Below are positions 5,906 through 6,438 of a stretch of DNA of 6,438 nt, in pieces. The DNA lies in NCBI GenBank assembly GCA_965662355.1, contig CBFIHP010000060.1:1-6438 (forward strand). The letters are read 5' to 3'. The translations under genes were made by a program, and so were the position numbers. Numbering within the stretch: position 1 is the stretch's first letter; each line of letters begins with the position of its first letter. The notes beneath the pieces are model-generated. The model was not told the DNA's origin and made no database searches. It worked only from the letters and a program-made list of their open reading frames with translations. The stretch comes from GCA-2683825 sp965662355 (GTDB lineage Bacteria > Planctomycetota > UBA1135 > GCA-002686595).

Positions 5906-6170
5906 AGGCCTTGTCCACGAGCTCACCCAGGAGCCGGGTCTGGGTTTGATCCTCGCTGATCGCCGCGGTGTAGCGGTGCGCCCGCTGACTCTCATCGCGG
6001 GTAACGAAACCCTTCTCCGCCATGATCTGGAGCAGCTTCAGTGCGGTCGTGTAGCCGGCCGTGTATTGGTCCTCGTGGACCTCGCGCACGGTGCTGGGAC
6101 CTCGTCTCCAGAGAACGCGCAGGATGGCCAGCTAGGCATCGGTGGGGCGGCGGCGGGGGTGCTTGGACAT
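5906..6170 (-). pseudogene. Truncated BlaI/MecI-family repressor gene with premature TAG
   Basis: From an ATG at 6170 with a strong GGGAGGAG ribosome binding site, the frame reads MSKHPRRRPTDA, then TAG (6134-6132) where the family has GAG for glutamate (TDAELAIL). It continues in the same frame as a winged-helix repressor: RVLWRRGPSTVREVHED, then a YTTALKLLQIMAEKGF recognition-helix region, then RDESQRAHRYTAAISED and LLGELVDKA. At codon 88 the resemblance ends; about 35-40 C-terminal dimerisation residues are absent, and RRM-protein sequence follows in a different frame. Intact members are about 120-130 residues, repress by binding dyads as dimers, and are removed by proteolysis. With both a nonsense codon and a lost dimerisation domain this gene is very probably dead, unless one or both defects are assembly errors. 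Restart at the GTG at 6089 would lose the first helices. Confidence 0.82.
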
Positions 6171-6207
6171 GGGTCTCCTCCCAGGGTTCACCCGCCATGC
6201 GAACCTG

Positions 6208-6242
6208 ACGAAAGCTTTCGTATTGCCAACGAAAAGCTTCGT
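6208..6242. promoter_or_regulatory. Two tandem operator-like dyads upstream of the BlaI-type gene
   Basis: ACGAAAGCTTTCGT (6208-6221) is a perfect 14-bp palindrome. ACGAAAAGCTTCGT (6229-6242) is a near-copy with imperfect symmetry. Their centres are 21 bp apart, two helical turns, so bound dimers would sit on the same face. Each is followed by a TA or TAC, giving TACGAA half-sites on the minus strand. They lie 38-72 bp before the BlaI-type start, the usual place for autoregulation. BlaI-type operators are often built on TACA/TGTA half-sites, which is similar but not the same. Confidence 0.55.
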
Positions 6243-6307
6243 ACATCGAGCCAAGCCTCATGAGCTCGCGCCCATGAATCAACGCTCTTGACCCCAAGAA
6301 GGCGCTT

Positions 6308-6438
6308 TTAGGCCGATTCGTGCTTGAGGGAGAGGCTCTCTCGCACCCAGCGCACAATCGTCGGACCGATCTCCTCGAGCGCCAGCACCCCATCGGCCAG
6401 CCCCTCTTCCGTGACGAAGCGGGGCATGCCCCAGACGA
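6308..6438 (-). CDS. CheB-like protein-glutamate methylesterase, C-terminal end only
   Basis: The frame enters from the right edge and ends at TAA (6310-6308), giving 42 residues. VWGMPRFVTEEGLADGVLAL followed by EEIGPTIVRW matches the end of the CheB methylesterase domain, where GMP...A...G..D.VLPL..I.. is typical. CheB removes methyl groups from chemoreceptors; its active-site Ser-His-Asp residues would lie mostly outside the window. A chemosensory gene cluster probably lies to the right. The following 137 bp to the BlaI-type start hold the paired dyads and no gene I can support. Confidence 0.7.
   Translation of the reverse strand, partial: VWGMPRFVTEEGLADGVLALEEIGPTIVRWVRESLSLKHESA

Noticed and set aside
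5292..6089. Minus-strand open frame of 265 codons
   Set aside because: Only its start (BlaI-type sequence) is meaningful. After about 5907 it runs out of frame through the RRM tail, the terminator and the GcvH-like gene, giving arginine-rich noise.
6283..6305. Hairpin after the CheB-like stop as a terminator
   Set aside because: A TCTTG/CAAGA stem with bulged extensions can be drawn, but it is short and interrupted and has no T-tract.

Overview
The window is GC-rich bacterial DNA. It probably comes from a draft or metagenome-derived assembly, because it contains a run of Ns flanked by an exact 81-bp duplication. Every gene I can support lies on the minus strand, so the genes read from right to left. 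GTG and TTG starts are common. The gene mix (BlaI-type regulator, glycine-tailed RRM protein, CheB, DUF116 fused to a prenyl synthase) would suit a high-GC lineage such as Myxococcota, Desulfobacterota-like bacteria or Planctomycetota, but the sequence alone does not settle the phylum.

Right end (6438 to about 5740): this holds the last 42 codons of a CheB-like methylesterase. Next comes an intergenic stretch with two operator-like dyads whose centres are 21 bp apart. They lie upstream of a BlaI/MecI-type repressor gene that has a TAG at codon 13. The BlaI reading frame stops resembling its family near 5907, and the sequence continues in another frame as the C-terminal tail of an RRM RNA-binding protein. 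That tail is followed by a strong intrinsic terminator. This part is therefore a junction of two broken genes, or an assembly chimera.

Centre and left (5685 to 1): a 17-bp perfect palindrome, which also fits the -24/-12 spacing of a sigma-54 promoter, precedes a compact six-gene operon. In order it encodes a GcvH-like lipoyl carrier protein, a CobW/HypB-type G3E GTPase, a 118-residue protein resembling the isolated N-terminal domain of HdrA, a protein carrying a 2[4Fe-4S] ferredoxin domain, a radical SAM enzyme with extra C-terminal cysteines, and a DUF116-polyprenyl diphosphate synthase fusion that runs off the left edge. The first four genes overlap by 4 nt each (TTGA, GTGA, GTGA). The last two junctions are 3 nt and 0 nt apart.

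The set combines a swinging-arm lipoyl carrier, Fe-S electron-transfer proteins, a GTP-driven metallochaperone-like protein, a radical SAM enzyme and an isoprenoid chain-building enzyme. No glycine cleavage gene (gcvT, gcvP) or lipoate synthesis gene is visible. My inference is a coupled redox and isoprenoid pathway whose product is unknown. I do not recognise it as a described system, and it is the most interesting content of the window.
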